Source of the DNA: Bacteroidota bacterium
GTDB taxonomy: Bacteria > Bacteroidota > Bacteroidia > Bacteroidales > Paludibacteraceae
Assembly (NCBI GenBank): GCA_023391625.1
Contig: JAEWAN010000033.1
Location: 1 to 64,000 of the forward strand
Length of the DNA stretch: 64,000 nt
Direction: 5' to 3'
Part shown: positions 8,641 to 17,756 of the stretch, piece by piece
How the letters are laid out: every line of letters begins with the position of its first letter
Numbering within the stretch: the stretch's first letter is position 1
Notes under the pieces: model-generated
Told to the model about the DNA's origin: nothing
Databases searched by the model: none
What the model saw: only the letters and a program-made list of their open reading frames with translations
Program-made: the position numbers and the translations under genes

Positions 8641-11292
8641 TTACAATTCCTGACCTAACACAAAGTGCAATTCGCCTTTACGTCCTCCACCCATGGCATC
8701 ATTATCAAAACCATAAGCCCAGTCAAGCCCCATAAGCCCAAACATACCTAAATAGATACGGACACCAACTCCGGCAGAACGTTTCAGATTGAATGGGTTA
8801 TAACCTTTAAATCCAGTATAAGCATTACCCGCTTCCACAAATCCTAAGACCCAAATGGTAGAAGAAGATTCCAACATCAACGGATAACGTAATTCCAAAG
8901 TAAATTTATTATATAAGAACCCTTTATAAACATTCCAAGGTTGATAATAAGGAGAAAGACGTCCAGACTGGTATCCACGCATAGAAACATATTCTTCACC
9001 ATAACTGGTATAAGCAGCCATACCGTCACCCCCCACAGTAAATGCACCGATTGGAGAACGCAACTTATCATTATAGTGGCCTAAATAACCAAATTCAGCC
9101 CGCCCCATTAACACCAGTTTTTCATCATCGGAAAGAGGGGTAAATGTTTTTGCACTAAACTTCCACTTATGGTATTCAATCCAGTTAAACTTAGCGTACC
9201 TTTCTTCCAGATTGTCCGGATAAACCACATCTTTTCCTCGGAACAACGAATACGGAGGGGTGATTTGCAGACCTAATGTAAAGGTAGAACCGCTACGGGT
9301 ATAAATCGGGTTATCAATAGAACTACGGGTTATATTAATATTTAAACTTAATGAATGATAATTTCCGTCGCCAAGAGGAGGTAATATCTGATACCATTCA
9401 TTCAACATGTACAGCTGGTATGACAATTCACTGTAAAACGTAAAGTGGTCGTCCGGCCATTTCAAACGTTTACCATATCCAATAGATGCCCCTATGGTAC
9501 GCATATAGGCTTCCGGGTCCATTTCCGTTAACGTTGCCTGCGTTGTATAATCGTCATAATAACCGTAGTTTCCGTATCCGTAAGGATCATAATACATATT
9601 GGAAATACTGTTATACATACTTTCATACATTTTCTGGTAACGCTTACTTACTCTGGATTGTGCAGCATAATATACAGATACGGAAAGAGAATTCGGTCTT
9701 TTGCCTCCCAACCACGGCTCCAGGAATGACATACTCACGGAGTTATAATAATCACCATTGGTACGTGCGTTGATTGTAAAGGTCTGCCCTTCACCTTGCG
9801 GTACAATTTTGTACATTTCCGGTTTAAAAAGGTTCTGAATAGCAAAATTCGTAAACCGCAAACCAATACTACCTACCACACCGGTAGCACCCCATCCCAG
9901 CGAGAACTCAACCTGGTCACTACCTTTTGTCTGAAGCTTATAATTCAAATCTACCGTACCATCTTCCGGATTCGGACTAATTCCCCCGTCATTAAAATCG
10001 GCCATCAATTGTTCAGGATCAAAATGTCCCATCTGAGCCAACTCACGCACCGTACGCAACACTGCACTCTGACTGTATAAATCGCCGGGGCGAGTGCGTA
10101 ATTCACGTCTAACCACATGTTCATACACCCGTTCATTACCAATAATATTCACTTCATTGATAGTAGCAGGTTTCCCCTCAATAATCCTCATCTCAAAATC
10201 AACAGAATCACCGTCAAAATTCAATTCTATAGGCTCTATCATAGAAAACAGGTATCCCCTATCCTGATATAATTTGTTCACGGCATCTTCATCATACACC
10301 AAACGCTCCATCAACAACTTGTAATTATAAACATCCCCTTTCTCAATACCTAAGACCTCATTCAGAAATTCATACGGATAAATGGTGTTACCTACCCAGT
10401 TTATATTTCTAAAATAATATTTATCTCCCTCATTTACCGTGATATAAACATCTACTGTTTTTTCATCGAAAGGGACCACACTGTCTGCTACAATGTAAGC
10501 ATCCCTGTAACCTATTTCATTGTACTTTTCAATCAAGGATACTTTATCTTTTTCATATTCTTCACGTACAAACTTTTTCGTCCGGAAGAAATTCATCCAG
10601 CTCGGATCGTTCGTTTTCTTCATAGTACGGTTTATCTGATTGAAACTCAACGCTTCATTACCCGTAATATAAATACCATGTACTTTGGTTTTTAATTTTT
10701 TATCAACCTCAATATCCACAATAACGCTACCCGGCATATCCGGATCATTACGCTGGTATATCTTCACATCCGCATTAGCAAACCCTTTTTCCTCCATGAG
10801 CTTCTCAATCATAATCTTAGCCCTGCTGGTAAGGTTAGGGGTTATTTGATTGCCTTCTACCAGACCCATTTTAGGTTTAACATCATCTATCTCTGCTTTT
10901 TTCAGTCCGGTTATATTTATCTCTGAAATGGTAGGACGCTGTTTCAACGCTATATGCAACCAGATAAGCCCATCTTCTATTTTCTTTGCATAAATCTTTA
11001 CATCAGAAAAAGTTCCCTGACGCCAGAAGCGTTTTACCGCAGCTGTAATTTCATCTCCAGGAACAGTGATAATATCTCCAACAGATAAACCGGAAAAACC
11101 AATCAGCACAAAATCTTCATAATTCTCGGCACCGGATATAGTTATTTCTGCTATCTCATATTTCATCGGTACACCACCATACTCAATAACAGGCGTGCTT
11201 AATGAATCATTATCCGTATCAACCTGGGCTACAAGGAAATTAGTAAAAAGGGTAGTAAATAATAATGTTAAAAACAACGTTTTGGTTTGCAT
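8641..11292 (-). CDS. bamA: Outer membrane protein assembly factor BamA
   Basis: The 883-residue product has a signal peptide ending near LVAQ, five POTRA-like repeats (about residues 45-460, including VDVYITVNEGDKYYFRNI) and a C-terminal beta-barrel of the Omp85 family. The barrel has the GMRGY-like motif as VSMRGYQSG and a terminal strand ending in LHFVLGQEL. It is the central component of the BAM machine that inserts outer-membrane beta-barrels. It is longer than E. coli BamA (about 810 residues), partly through a tyrosine-rich barrel loop (MYYDPYGYGNYGYYDDY). It sits 33 bases after uppS and upstream of two skp genes, an arrangement that fits shared envelope biogenesis. Confidence 0.97.
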   Translation of the reverse strand: MQTKTLFLTLLFTTLFTNFLVAQVDTDNDSLSTPVIEYGGVPMKYEIAEITISGAENYEDFVLIGFSGLSVGDIITVPGDEITAAVKRFWRQGTFSDVKIYAKKIEDGLIWLHIALKQRPTISEINITGLKKAEIDDVKPKMGLVEGNQITPNLTSRAKIMIEKLMEEKGFANADVKIYQRNDPDMPGSVIVDIEVDKKLKTKVHGIYITGNEALSFNQINRTMKKTNDPSWMNFFRTKKFVREEYEKDKVSLIEKYNEIGYRDAYIVADSVVPFDEKTVDVYITVNEGDKYYFRNINWVGNTIYPYEFLNEVLGIEKGDVYNYKLLMERLVYDEDAVNKLYQDRGYLFSMIEPIELNFDGDSVDFEMRIIEGKPATINEVNIIGNERVYEHVVRRELRTRPGDLYSQSAVLRTVRELAQMGHFDPEQLMADFNDGGISPNPEDGTVDLNYKLQTKGSDQVEFSLGWGATGVVGSIGLRFTNFAIQNLFKPEMYKIVPQGEGQTFTINARTNGDYYNSVSMSFLEPWLGGKRPNSLSVSVYYAAQSRVSKRYQKMYESMYNSISNMYYDPYGYGNYGYYDDYTTQATLTEMDPEAYMRTIGASIGYGKRLKWPDDHFTFYSELSYQLYMLNEWYQILPPLGDGNYHSLSLNINITRSSIDNPIYTRSGSTFTLGLQITPPYSLFRGKDVVYPDNLEERYAKFNWIEYHKWKFSAKTFTPLSDDEKLVLMGRAEFGYLGHYNDKLRSPIGAFTVGGDGMAAYTSYGEEYVSMRGYQSGRLSPYYQPWNVYKGFLYNKFTLELRYPLMLESSSTIWVLGFVEAGNAYTGFKGYNPFNLKRSAGVGVRIYLGMFGLMGLDWAYGFDNDAMGGGRKGELHFVLGQEL

Positions 11293-11325
11293 AAATCAGA
11301 TGTATCTAATCGAAATTGACATTAG

Positions 11326-12048
11326 TTATTTTCCAAAACGACGTTCACGTTGCTGGAATTCATATATAGCTTGATAAAAATTTTCTTTTCTGAAATCAGG
11401 CCAATGCACTGAAGTAAAATATAATTCCGTATAAGCCAATTGCCACAAAAGAAAATTACTGATACGCAGCTCCCCGCTTGTTCTGACCAATAAGTCAGGA
11501 TCAGGTATCGATTTCGTATTCAAATGAGCTGAGATTAAATCTTCATTGATGTCTTCTACTGTCAATTTTCCTTCCTTCACTTCCTTGCATATACTCCTTA
11601 CAGCATCAGTTATTTCCCAACGGGAAGAATAACTTAAAGCCAAAATCAGGCATAAGCCAGTATTGGTTTCCGTTTGCTGAATACATTTTTTCAACTTTAT
11701 TTCAGCTCCCTCCGGCAAACGCGACAAATCGCCTATAGCTTGTAAGCGGACATTGTTTTTATTTAAAGTTGGAGTTTCCTTCTCAATTGTATCAACCAAA
11801 AGCTCCATAAGGGCATCTACCTCATGACGAGGACGACCCCAATTCTCCGTAGAAAAAGCATACAAAGTCAGATAGGAAATTCCCATCTCAGCGGCAGCCT
11901 CAGTTGTTTCACGTACTGAAGTTACTCCGTTTTGATGTCCTACAATCCTGTCAAAACCTTGCTGTTTAGCCCACCGACCATTTCCATCCATAATTATGGC
12001 AATATGTTTTGGTAACCTGGTTTTGTCAATTTTATCTTTGTAGGTCAT
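11326..12048 (-). CDS. uppS: Isoprenyl transferase (undecaprenyl diphosphate synthase)
   Basis: The 240-residue protein shows the cis-prenyltransferase signature HIAIIMDGNGRWAKQQG with the catalytic aspartate at D21, the FSTENWGRP segment and the C-terminal DLLVRTSGELRISNFLLWQ motif. It makes undecaprenyl diphosphate, the lipid carrier for peptidoglycan and for surface glycans such as the one encoded from 51 kb. The gene lies 30 bases after porG and 33 bases before bamA, so all are probably one transcript. Confidence 0.97.
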   Translation of the reverse strand: MTYKDKIDKTRLPKHIAIIMDGNGRWAKQQGFDRIVGHQNGVTSVRETTEAAAEMGISYLTLYAFSTENWGRPRHEVDALMELLVDTIEKETPTLNKNNVRLQAIGDLSRLPEGAEIKLKKCIQQTETNTGLCLILALSYSSRWEITDAVRSICKEVKEGKLTVEDINEDLISAHLNTKSIPDPDLLVRTSGELRISNFLLWQLAYTELYFTSVHWPDFRKENFYQAIYEFQQRERRFGK

Positions 12049-12078
12049 GAATATACGTCATTAGATTAATTAAAATTT

Positions 12079-12756
12079 TCAATATCTATTTCTTGCAGGC
12101 CGCACATTCCGGCAATCGCATTTTCTTTCCCAAAAATCAAAAGTAACACCTACCGTCATAGTGGACAGTAAATCATTATTCATAAAATTACCGCCATTCA
12201 GTCTGTACGGATTATTATACTTGGCAATCCCCTCCAAATCATCTTTCAATAACAAACGGGTAGTGTGCATAATGTTGATGTTCCAACGTCCTCCCAGCTT
12301 CACTTTAAATCCGACACCAAAAGGAATTGTCATTCCAAAAGTATTCTTATCCTCATAAGAATAGTTTAAAGCACCTAATCCCAAAAAGATATAGGGAGAA
12401 AAAATCTTGCTAAAACGCTTACTGCTACTTTTTGTCAGTTCAAAAAAATTAAATTCACCGCAAACATCAAGCAGATATATGGAATTATCAAATGTAACAA
12501 GTTCCTTTTCTCCTGTCAGAGACGTTCTGGCAAATTCGGCCTTTATGGATAACCTCGTATCAAAAAGATAACGGTAAAGTAATCCGTAATCAGCAGTCAT
12601 ATTTTTAAATGGAATTTTATTTGCATCGCCCAGATAATACGCTCCTCCTCCCAATATACCTATTTCAGAACGATATTCTCTCTGCTGCGCGTACATTTGC
12701 AGGCTGAATATACCTAAAACAAAAACGATCAATATTTTCTTTGGCATTAAGTACAT
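12079..12756 (-). CDS. porG: PorG-like (DUF6089) T9SS outer-membrane protein
   Basis: This 225-residue protein has a signal peptide, then REYRSEIGILGGGAYYLGDAN, and alternating hydrophobic strands typical of a small outer-membrane beta-barrel. It belongs to the DUF6089/PorG family, whose P. gingivalis member is a T9SS component. The gene order porG-uppS-bamA-skp supports the call. The ATG at 12756 gives MYLMPKK; the internal ATG at 12747 would give the cleaner start MPKKILIVFVLG and is equally possible. The C-terminus is short and basic with two cysteines (KCDCRNVRPARNRY), which is a little unusual. Confidence 0.75.
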   Translation of the reverse strand: MYLMPKKILIVFVLGIFSLQMYAQQREYRSEIGILGGGAYYLGDANKIPFKNMTADYGLLYRYLFDTRLSIKAEFARTSLTGEKELVTFDNSIYLLDVCGEFNFFELTKSSSKRFSKIFSPYIFLGLGALNYSYEDKNTFGMTIPFGVGFKVKLGGRWNINIMHTTRLLLKDDLEGIAKYNNPYRLNGGNFMNNDLLSTMTVGVTFDFWERKCDCRNVRPARNRY

Positions 12757-12830
12757 GATTTTTTAATAGCTAACTGAGAAATAAACGTGTATTAAAGCCA
12801 AAAATTTCATCCTCTTTCCATATTTAACGA

Positions 12831-12838
12831 CAAAAGTA
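12831..12838 (-). promoter_or_regulatory. Promoter of the porG-uppS-bamA-skp-skp operon
   Basis: On the minus strand TACTTTTG matches TAnnTTTG, about 75 bases before the porG start. A TTG lies about 22 bases further upstream (12861-12863), slightly wider than the usual spacing. Confidence 0.5.
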
Positions 12839-12947
12839 ATGATAATCTTCATAAAGTCGGCAAGATACATTTAAACTGGGACGTTTATTTAACAAAAAAT
12901 TGCAAAATTAGGGAGATAATAGCAATTGCCATCATATCACTCAAATT

Positions 12948-13382
12948 CTATTTCTGAAAATGGACAAAATTCACCAATTCCAACGCATGGTTTTCCTTTT
13001 TTGTCATTTCTGCCTGTTCCTCATCTGTTTTATCATTTTGCCCGCAAAGATGCAAAATTCCATGAATTATAACGCGGCACAATTCCCTTTCATAAGTTTC
13101 ACCAAACTGTACTGAATTGCTTTTTACGGTGTCCACACTCACAAAAATATCGCCGGCAATTATATCCTTCTCACAATAATCAAACGTAATAATATCCGTA
13201 TAATAATCATGCTGCAAATATTCACGATTTATTTCAAGGATACGCTCATCCGTACAAAACATATAATTGATTTCTCCTAACTTCTTACCATAAAGAGCAG
13301 CTATATTTTTAATCCATAAGCTAACCTCCCTGTGCTTAAAAGGGATTTTCTTAACTTCCTGATACTGATAAGTTACAGCCAT
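12948..13382 (-). CDS. ybeY: Endoribonuclease YbeY / rRNA maturation factor
   Basis: The 144-residue product belongs to the UPF0054/YbeY family, metal-dependent RNases involved in 16S rRNA maturation and ribosome quality control. Visible hallmarks are YCEKDIIAGDIFVSVDTV and the metal-site region RVIIHGILHLCGQNDKT. The usual third histidine of HGxLHLxGYDH is not present (QND instead of YDH). It starts 14 bases after the spmAB stop, suggesting co-transcription. Confidence 0.93.
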   Translation of the reverse strand: MAVTYQYQEVKKIPFKHREVSLWIKNIAALYGKKLGEINYMFCTDERILEINREYLQHDYYTDIITFDYCEKDIIAGDIFVSVDTVKSNSVQFGETYERELCRVIIHGILHLCGQNDKTDEEQAEMTKKENHALELVNFVHFQK

Positions 13383-13396
13383 AATTTAAAATTTTA

Positions 13397-14626
13397 CTAT
13401 CCGAAAAACAAATAAGCGACAAAGATACCCGTTATAATCCCAGCCAAATCGGCTAAAAGAGCATATGGCACTGTATAACGCCCATTTTTTATATTTACTA
13501 CTCCATAATATACAGAAACAAGATAAAATGTCGTATCGGTAGTTCCCTGAAAAATACCGGATAAACGCCCGGCAAAGGAATCTGCGCCAAAAGTGTTCAT
13601 AGCCTCTACCATCATACCCCGCGCCCCTGTTCCGCTCAACGGTTTCATCAGGGCTGTAGGCATTCCGTCCACCCAACGTGTATCCATACCCAGAAAAGCA
13701 ACAAAACTTTTTAGTCCGTCAACCAAAAAGTCCAAAGCTCCTGAAGCACGAAACATACCTACAGCTACTAAAATAGCAATAAGATAAGGTATTATACGAA
13801 TGGCGGTAGAAAAGCCATCCTTAGCTCCCTCTATAAAAGAATTGTATACATTTATCTTCTTTAAAACTCCGCTTAAAATAAACGCTATTATAACCGTAAA
13901 AAGAATAATACTCGCAAGTGCATTGGAAATTGTTTCTATCTGATGTTGTTCTTTTTGAGAAAAGTACCACACAATTCCTGCTATTAATAAAGCAATTGTC
14001 CCGAATGTACCCAAAATAACTTTATCTATTTTGATTTTTTGTTTCAGACATACGGCAAACACACCTACCATCGTTGCCACAAATGTTGAAATCAATATCG
14101 GAATAAAAACATCTGCTGGATTAGAAGCTCCCATTTGAGCACGGATAGTCATCACAGCAACCGGAATCAACGTCAGCCCGGAAGCATTCAATACAAGAAA
14201 CATAATCATAGGATTGGAAGCCTGCTCTTTACGGGGATTGATTTCCTGCAATTCCTTCATAGCTTGTAATCCTGCCGGAGTAGCTGCATTATCCAATCCC
14301 AACACATTAGCGGATATATTCAACAAAATAGAGCCGGCAGCCGGATGGTCTTTCGGAATATCCGGGAAAAGACGTCTGAACAGCGGATTAACCGCACGTG
14401 AAAGAAGGCGCACCATTCCTCCATCTTCACCAATCTTCATTATACCCATCCAGAGAGCCAGAACTCCTGTTAATCCCAAAGATATTTCAAAACCCGTTTT
14501 TGCCGAATCAAAAGTAGAATTTACGATGTTAGTAAAAACGTCAAAATTTCCGAAAAAAACCAACTGAATAACTGCGATCAGGAAAGCTATAAAAATGAAT
14601 GCAATCCAAATGTAATTAAGTACCAT
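13397..14626 (-). CDS. SpmA-SpmB fusion (nucleoside recognition domain membrane protein)
   Basis: This 409-residue polytopic membrane protein joins two Gate/nucleoside-recognition domains. The N-terminal half resembles spore maturation protein SpmA (GILKIGEDG-like MKIGEDGGMVRLLSR, SANVLGLDNAATPAGLQAM). The C-terminal half resembles SpmB (FIEGAKDGFSTAIRIIPYLIAIL, GTTDTTFYLVSVYYG). In spore formers these are separate genes affecting spore dehydration. The fused form occurs in non-sporulating Bacteroidota, where the transported substrate is unknown. It is the first gene before ybeY, with a TAnnTTTG box at 14645-14652. Confidence 0.9.
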   Translation of the reverse strand: MVLNYIWIAFIFIAFLIAVIQLVFFGNFDVFTNIVNSTFDSAKTGFEISLGLTGVLALWMGIMKIGEDGGMVRLLSRAVNPLFRRLFPDIPKDHPAAGSILLNISANVLGLDNAATPAGLQAMKELQEINPRKEQASNPMIMFLVLNASGLTLIPVAVMTIRAQMGASNPADVFIPILISTFVATMVGVFAVCLKQKIKIDKVILGTFGTIALLIAGIVWYFSQKEQHQIETISNALASIILFTVIIAFILSGVLKKINVYNSFIEGAKDGFSTAIRIIPYLIAILVAVGMFRASGALDFLVDGLKSFVAFLGMDTRWVDGMPTALMKPLSGTGARGMMVEAMNTFGADSFAGRLSGIFQGTTDTTFYLVSVYYGVVNIKNGRYTVPYALLADLAGIITGIFVAYLFFG

Positions 14627-14644
14627 AAAAGTCTATTTGAAAGG

Positions 14645-14652
14645 CAAAAATA
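14645..14652 (-). promoter_or_regulatory. Bacteroidota -7 box for spmAB-ybeY
   Basis: TATTTTTG on the minus strand matches TAnnTTTG, 19 bases upstream of the spmAB start codon at 14626. Confidence 0.5.
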
Positions 14653-14720
14653 CCTTAAAAAATTCAGATTAGAATAACTTTACTGCTTTTTAGGCATTTT
14701 AGATTTCATTTTATGTAAAA

Positions 14721-14761
14721 AAACAGAAAGAGCTACTTTGTGAAGGTAGCTCTTTCTGTTT
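14721..14761 (-). terminator. Rho-independent terminator of rprXY
   Basis: A perfect 16-base stem (14721-14736 and 14746-14761, core CAGAAAGAGCTAC) with a 9-base loop is followed on the minus strand by a run of seven T. It lies 15 bases after the rprY stop. Confidence 0.9.
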
Positions 14762-14775
14762 ATAAGAAGTATTTA

Positions 14776-15486
14776 TTACTCTTCAGAAGCTGTCTGAGGA
14801 GTGATTAATTTATAACCTTTGCCATGGATATTAATGATTGCGACATTAGGATCTGCTTTCAGCAGTTTACGCAATTTTGTAATATACACATCCATACTTC
14901 TGGCATTAAAGTAATTATCGTCCACCCATATTGTTTTCAACGCATAATTACGCTCCAGTATATTGTTTGCGTTTGCAGCCAATAAATTAAGCAATTCAGA
15001 CTCTTTTGTAGTTAATTTCTGAGATTTGCCATCAATCATAAGCATTTGTTTTTGTGAATCAAAAGTAAATGCCCCGATTTGATATACCACTACATCTTTA
15101 GTCTTTTTGCCTTTTACACGGCGCAATATAGACTCAATGCGATACAGAAGTTCTTCCATGCTGAACGGTTTTGACAAATAATCGTCAGCACCTAATTTAA
15201 AGCCTTGCAGAATATCTTCCTTCATTGATTTTGCGGTCAGGAAAATAATAGGCACTTCCGCATTCATAGCACGGATATCAGCCGCCAATGAGAAACCATC
15301 TTTTTTAGGCATCATTACATCCAGTACACATAAATCATATTTACTTCTACTGAAAGCTTTGTAACCGGCTTCTCCATCAGGCTGAAGATCCACATCATAC
15401 CCTTTGGTCTGAAGGTATTCCCTCAACAACATGCCAAGATTTTCATCATCTTCGCATAATAAAATTCTTACTTTTTCTTCTGTCAT
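14776..15486 (-). CDS. rprY: Response regulator RprY (OmpR family)
   Basis: The 236-residue protein has an N-terminal receiver domain (LLCEDDENLGMLL, phosphoacceptor D56 in CVLDVMMPKKDG, LTAKS, and DDYLSKPFS lysine). The C-terminal winged-helix DNA-binding domain contains TTKESELLNLL and SMDVYITKLRKLL. It matches RprY of Bacteroides and Porphyromonas, a regulator tied to envelope and oxidative stress and sodium pumping genes. Its ATG overlaps the rprX stop by four bases (ATGA), so translation is coupled. A strong terminator follows. The regulon cannot be inferred here. Confidence 0.93.
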   Translation of the reverse strand: MTEEKVRILLCEDDENLGMLLREYLQTKGYDVDLQPDGEAGYKAFSRSKYDLCVLDVMMPKKDGFSLAADIRAMNAEVPIIFLTAKSMKEDILQGFKLGADDYLSKPFSMEELLYRIESILRRVKGKKTKDVVVYQIGAFTFDSQKQMLMIDGKSQKLTTKESELLNLLAANANNILERNYALKTIWVDDNYFNARSMDVYITKLRKLLKADPNVAIINIHGKGYKLITPQTASEE

Positions 15487-17012
15487 GACTCGTAATTTTT
15501 AAGGATTGGTATTGTGATTATAAACTTTGTTCCGATGTTGAGTTCGCTCTCAACCTTTATCGTTCCCCGATGTTCAGTTACTATTTTCTTAACATAAGCT
15601 AAGCCTAAACCGAAACCTTTCACATTGTGAAGATTTCCTGTAGAAACACGATAAAATTTATCGAAAACCCGTTTTTGATCTTCTTTACTTATTCCAATCC
15701 CATTATCTTCAATACTGATAACAAGATTGTCTTTTACATTTTTCGTTTCTACGGTCAACAATAATGATTTTTGAGTATATTTTAAAGCATTATCCATTAA
15801 GTTAAATATCACATTTGTAAAATGCACTTCATCCACCAACACAGTATCATATGTAGCATCCAAATTAGTGACTATTTTTCCTCCCTTGCTACTCACTTTT
15901 AAAGAAAAGCTATTAACAATATCTTTAATCAATGAGTTCATATTAATTTCAGTAGGCTTAAGATTTGAATTATCTTTTTCAAACATAGCCATCTGTAAAA
16001 CTTTTTCTACCTGAAAGCTTAAACGCTTTGTTTCGTCATATATCACATTTGAAATATGTTTCAACGAATCTGTTGTTTTTCCTACTTCCTGATCTTTCAG
16101 CATCTGTGAGGCCAAAGAAATTGTTGAAATAGGCGTTTTAAATTCGTGCGTCATATTATTTATGAAGTCACTCTTCATCGTATTCAAATGTTTTTGACGG
16201 AATATTATAATTAATGCAACTATAAAAATAACCAGTATCAAAACAATCAATATCACCGAAGGTGCAAACAAACTCAAAGAATGAAATATATAATCTTGTT
16301 TCGTCGGAAAAACAACCTGTAAAAACGCCGGATTCCGTGAATCTTCAAAAGGAAACAAACGCTGCGTATATACATTGTCCTTACGGGCTAGCTTTTCACC
16401 CGGGATATCTTTATAATGTTTATAAATTATCTTCCCCTGCTTATCAATAATGGAATAATGAAAAGGAAGATCAATTCCATTATTATGAAAAGCCGTTTCC
16501 AAAATTTCATTCAACCCGTCAAAATCAACTCTCTCCGATATATCTATTTCCTCCGAACCTTTCAACCATCTAAACACTGCCTGATTTAAAATTGTTCTTA
16601 GACGTGAAAAATTTTGCTGATATCTTTCCTGTATATAACGGGATGTTTCTTCTATCGAACCTCCTTTACGTCCCTGTTGCAACATTCTGTTTCTGGAACC
16701 GGAAGAATTATACAACGGAGCGCTCCCCGCAATGCTGTCAATATGCTGTTTCAACAGTTGATTCTGCTCCTCTGTCTGAATTCTGCTTTTGGCAAGCAGC
16801 TCGTCAGAATCCAGCGTATTAGCCAGATAGTCCAGCGCTTCAGCTTCTTCAATCAGGTTTATTGTCTGGAACAATCCCCTCCTAACACTTTCATCAAACT
16901 GATTGTCAAGAACTTCTATATTCAAATGAATATAACGACCCTGAATAAGTATCAAACCGGCAAAAGTCACAACCATCGCCACGGCTAATATCCAGATAGT
17001 CCTTTTTTTCAT
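15483..17012 (-). CDS. rprX: Sensor histidine kinase RprX
   Basis: The 509-residue product has a membrane helix at residues 6-24, a periplasmic sensor region to about residue 245, and a second helix (about 248-272). A HisKA domain follows with the phosphorylated histidine in NNMTHEFKTPIS, and then an HATPase domain with the N box NLMDNALKYT, DNGIGISKEDQ and GFGLGLAYVKK. It is the partner of RprY, encoded next with a 4-base overlap. The periplasmic part contains a basic, asparagine- and serine-rich stretch (NSSGSRNRMLQQGRKGG). The stimulus is unknown. Confidence 0.93.
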   Translation of the reverse strand: MKKRTIWILAVAMVVTFAGLILIQGRYIHLNIEVLDNQFDESVRRGLFQTINLIEEAEALDYLANTLDSDELLAKSRIQTEEQNQLLKQHIDSIAGSAPLYNSSGSRNRMLQQGRKGGSIEETSRYIQERYQQNFSRLRTILNQAVFRWLKGSEEIDISERVDFDGLNEILETAFHNNGIDLPFHYSIIDKQGKIIYKHYKDIPGEKLARKDNVYTQRLFPFEDSRNPAFLQVVFPTKQDYIFHSLSLFAPSVILIVLILVIFIVALIIIFRQKHLNTMKSDFINNMTHEFKTPISTISLASQMLKDQEVGKTTDSLKHISNVIYDETKRLSFQVEKVLQMAMFEKDNSNLKPTEINMNSLIKDIVNSFSLKVSSKGGKIVTNLDATYDTVLVDEVHFTNVIFNLMDNALKYTQKSLLLTVETKNVKDNLVISIEDNGIGISKEDQKRVFDKFYRVSTGNLHNVKGFGLGLAYVKKIVTEHRGTIKVESELNIGTKFIITIPILKNYES

Positions 17013-17030
17013 AACATTGCAAATTTAGAA

Positions 17031-17038
17031 CAAAATTA
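17031..17038 (-). promoter_or_regulatory. Candidate -7 box for rprXY
   Basis: TAATTTTG on the minus strand fits TAnnTTTG and would give a leader of about 12 bases. An alternative TAAATTTG at 17020-17027 would place the start of transcription almost at the ATG. The rest of the 323-base gap to merR (17013-17335) shows no gene or strong structure. Confidence 0.4.
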
Positions 17039-17335
17039 AATGTTAATTTATTTTTTAACGGTTTTTTAATTGTTTTTTTTGAAAAATTATAATCATTAAA
17101 ATATTTAGTATGATCAATCAAAGGAAATTCATTATAATTAAAGAAATTAAGATAACACCTAAAACAACGATAAATAAAGATATCCCACTTGTCAAAAGCT
17201 ATACTTTGAGCACTTTTTCCTTTGAATCTTAGTCAATTACCCACCGTTTAACAAAAAATCTATTTTTAACAGAAATACACAATACCGTTTTCCACACTTA
17301 TCAGACCATTATAAAAACAAGAGAAAGCCCTTTGT

Positions 17336-17656
17336 TTAGTCTTCGATAAACCGAGCAATCCCCTGTAATTCTTTCTTTACCATTTTAAGCCGTTCCACAA
17401 CTTCCTGCTGTTTGGAAACTACATCTTTTTTCTGACCTAACTTTTTCTTTGCCCCATCCAATGTCAGTTTCTGATCATTAACCAAAAAAAAGATTTGCTT
17501 TATAATCTGGATATCTTCCTGAGAATAAAACCGTGTTCCTTTAGCATTTCTTTTAGGAGATAATTGCCGGAATTCTTTTTCCCAGAACCGCAAATGCGAC
17601 TGATTGACACCAAACATATCAGCCACTTCCGAAATGGAATAATACAATTTTTCCAT
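17336..17656 (-). CDS. MerR-family transcriptional regulator
   Basis: This short 106-residue protein has an N-terminal MerR winged-helix domain (YSISEVADMFGVNQSHLRFWEKEF, then KGTRFYSQEDIQIIKQI). A brief helix (about residues 70-106) probably mediates dimerisation. It lacks a C-terminal effector domain and the cysteines of metal-sensing MerR proteins, so its signal is unknown. It lies 100 bases after the transglycosylase stop with no clear terminator between, so it may be the last gene of the parAB operon. Confidence 0.88.
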   Translation of the reverse strand: MEKLYYSISEVADMFGVNQSHLRFWEKEFRQLSPKRNAKGTRFYSQEDIQIIKQIFFLVNDQKLTLDGAKKKLGQKKDVVSKQQEVVERLKMVKKELQGIARFIED

Positions 17657-17756
17657 TAATATAAAATTAAAGACAAGGTAAAAGTTACCTGATTAAATCA
17701 ATAAGGAACACTACTTCAGAATCCAATCCACACAACTAACCCTGAACCTGACCGTA

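Noticed and set aside
13386..13676. A 96-codon frame overlapping the end of the SpmA-SpmB fusion in another frame
   Set aside because: Low-quality composition (many C, R, W, Y) and complete overlap with a conserved membrane protein.
13397..14626. Evidence of sporulation from the spore maturation protein similarity
   Set aside because: Fused SpmA-SpmB proteins are common in non-sporulating Bacteroidota, and no other sporulation gene is present.
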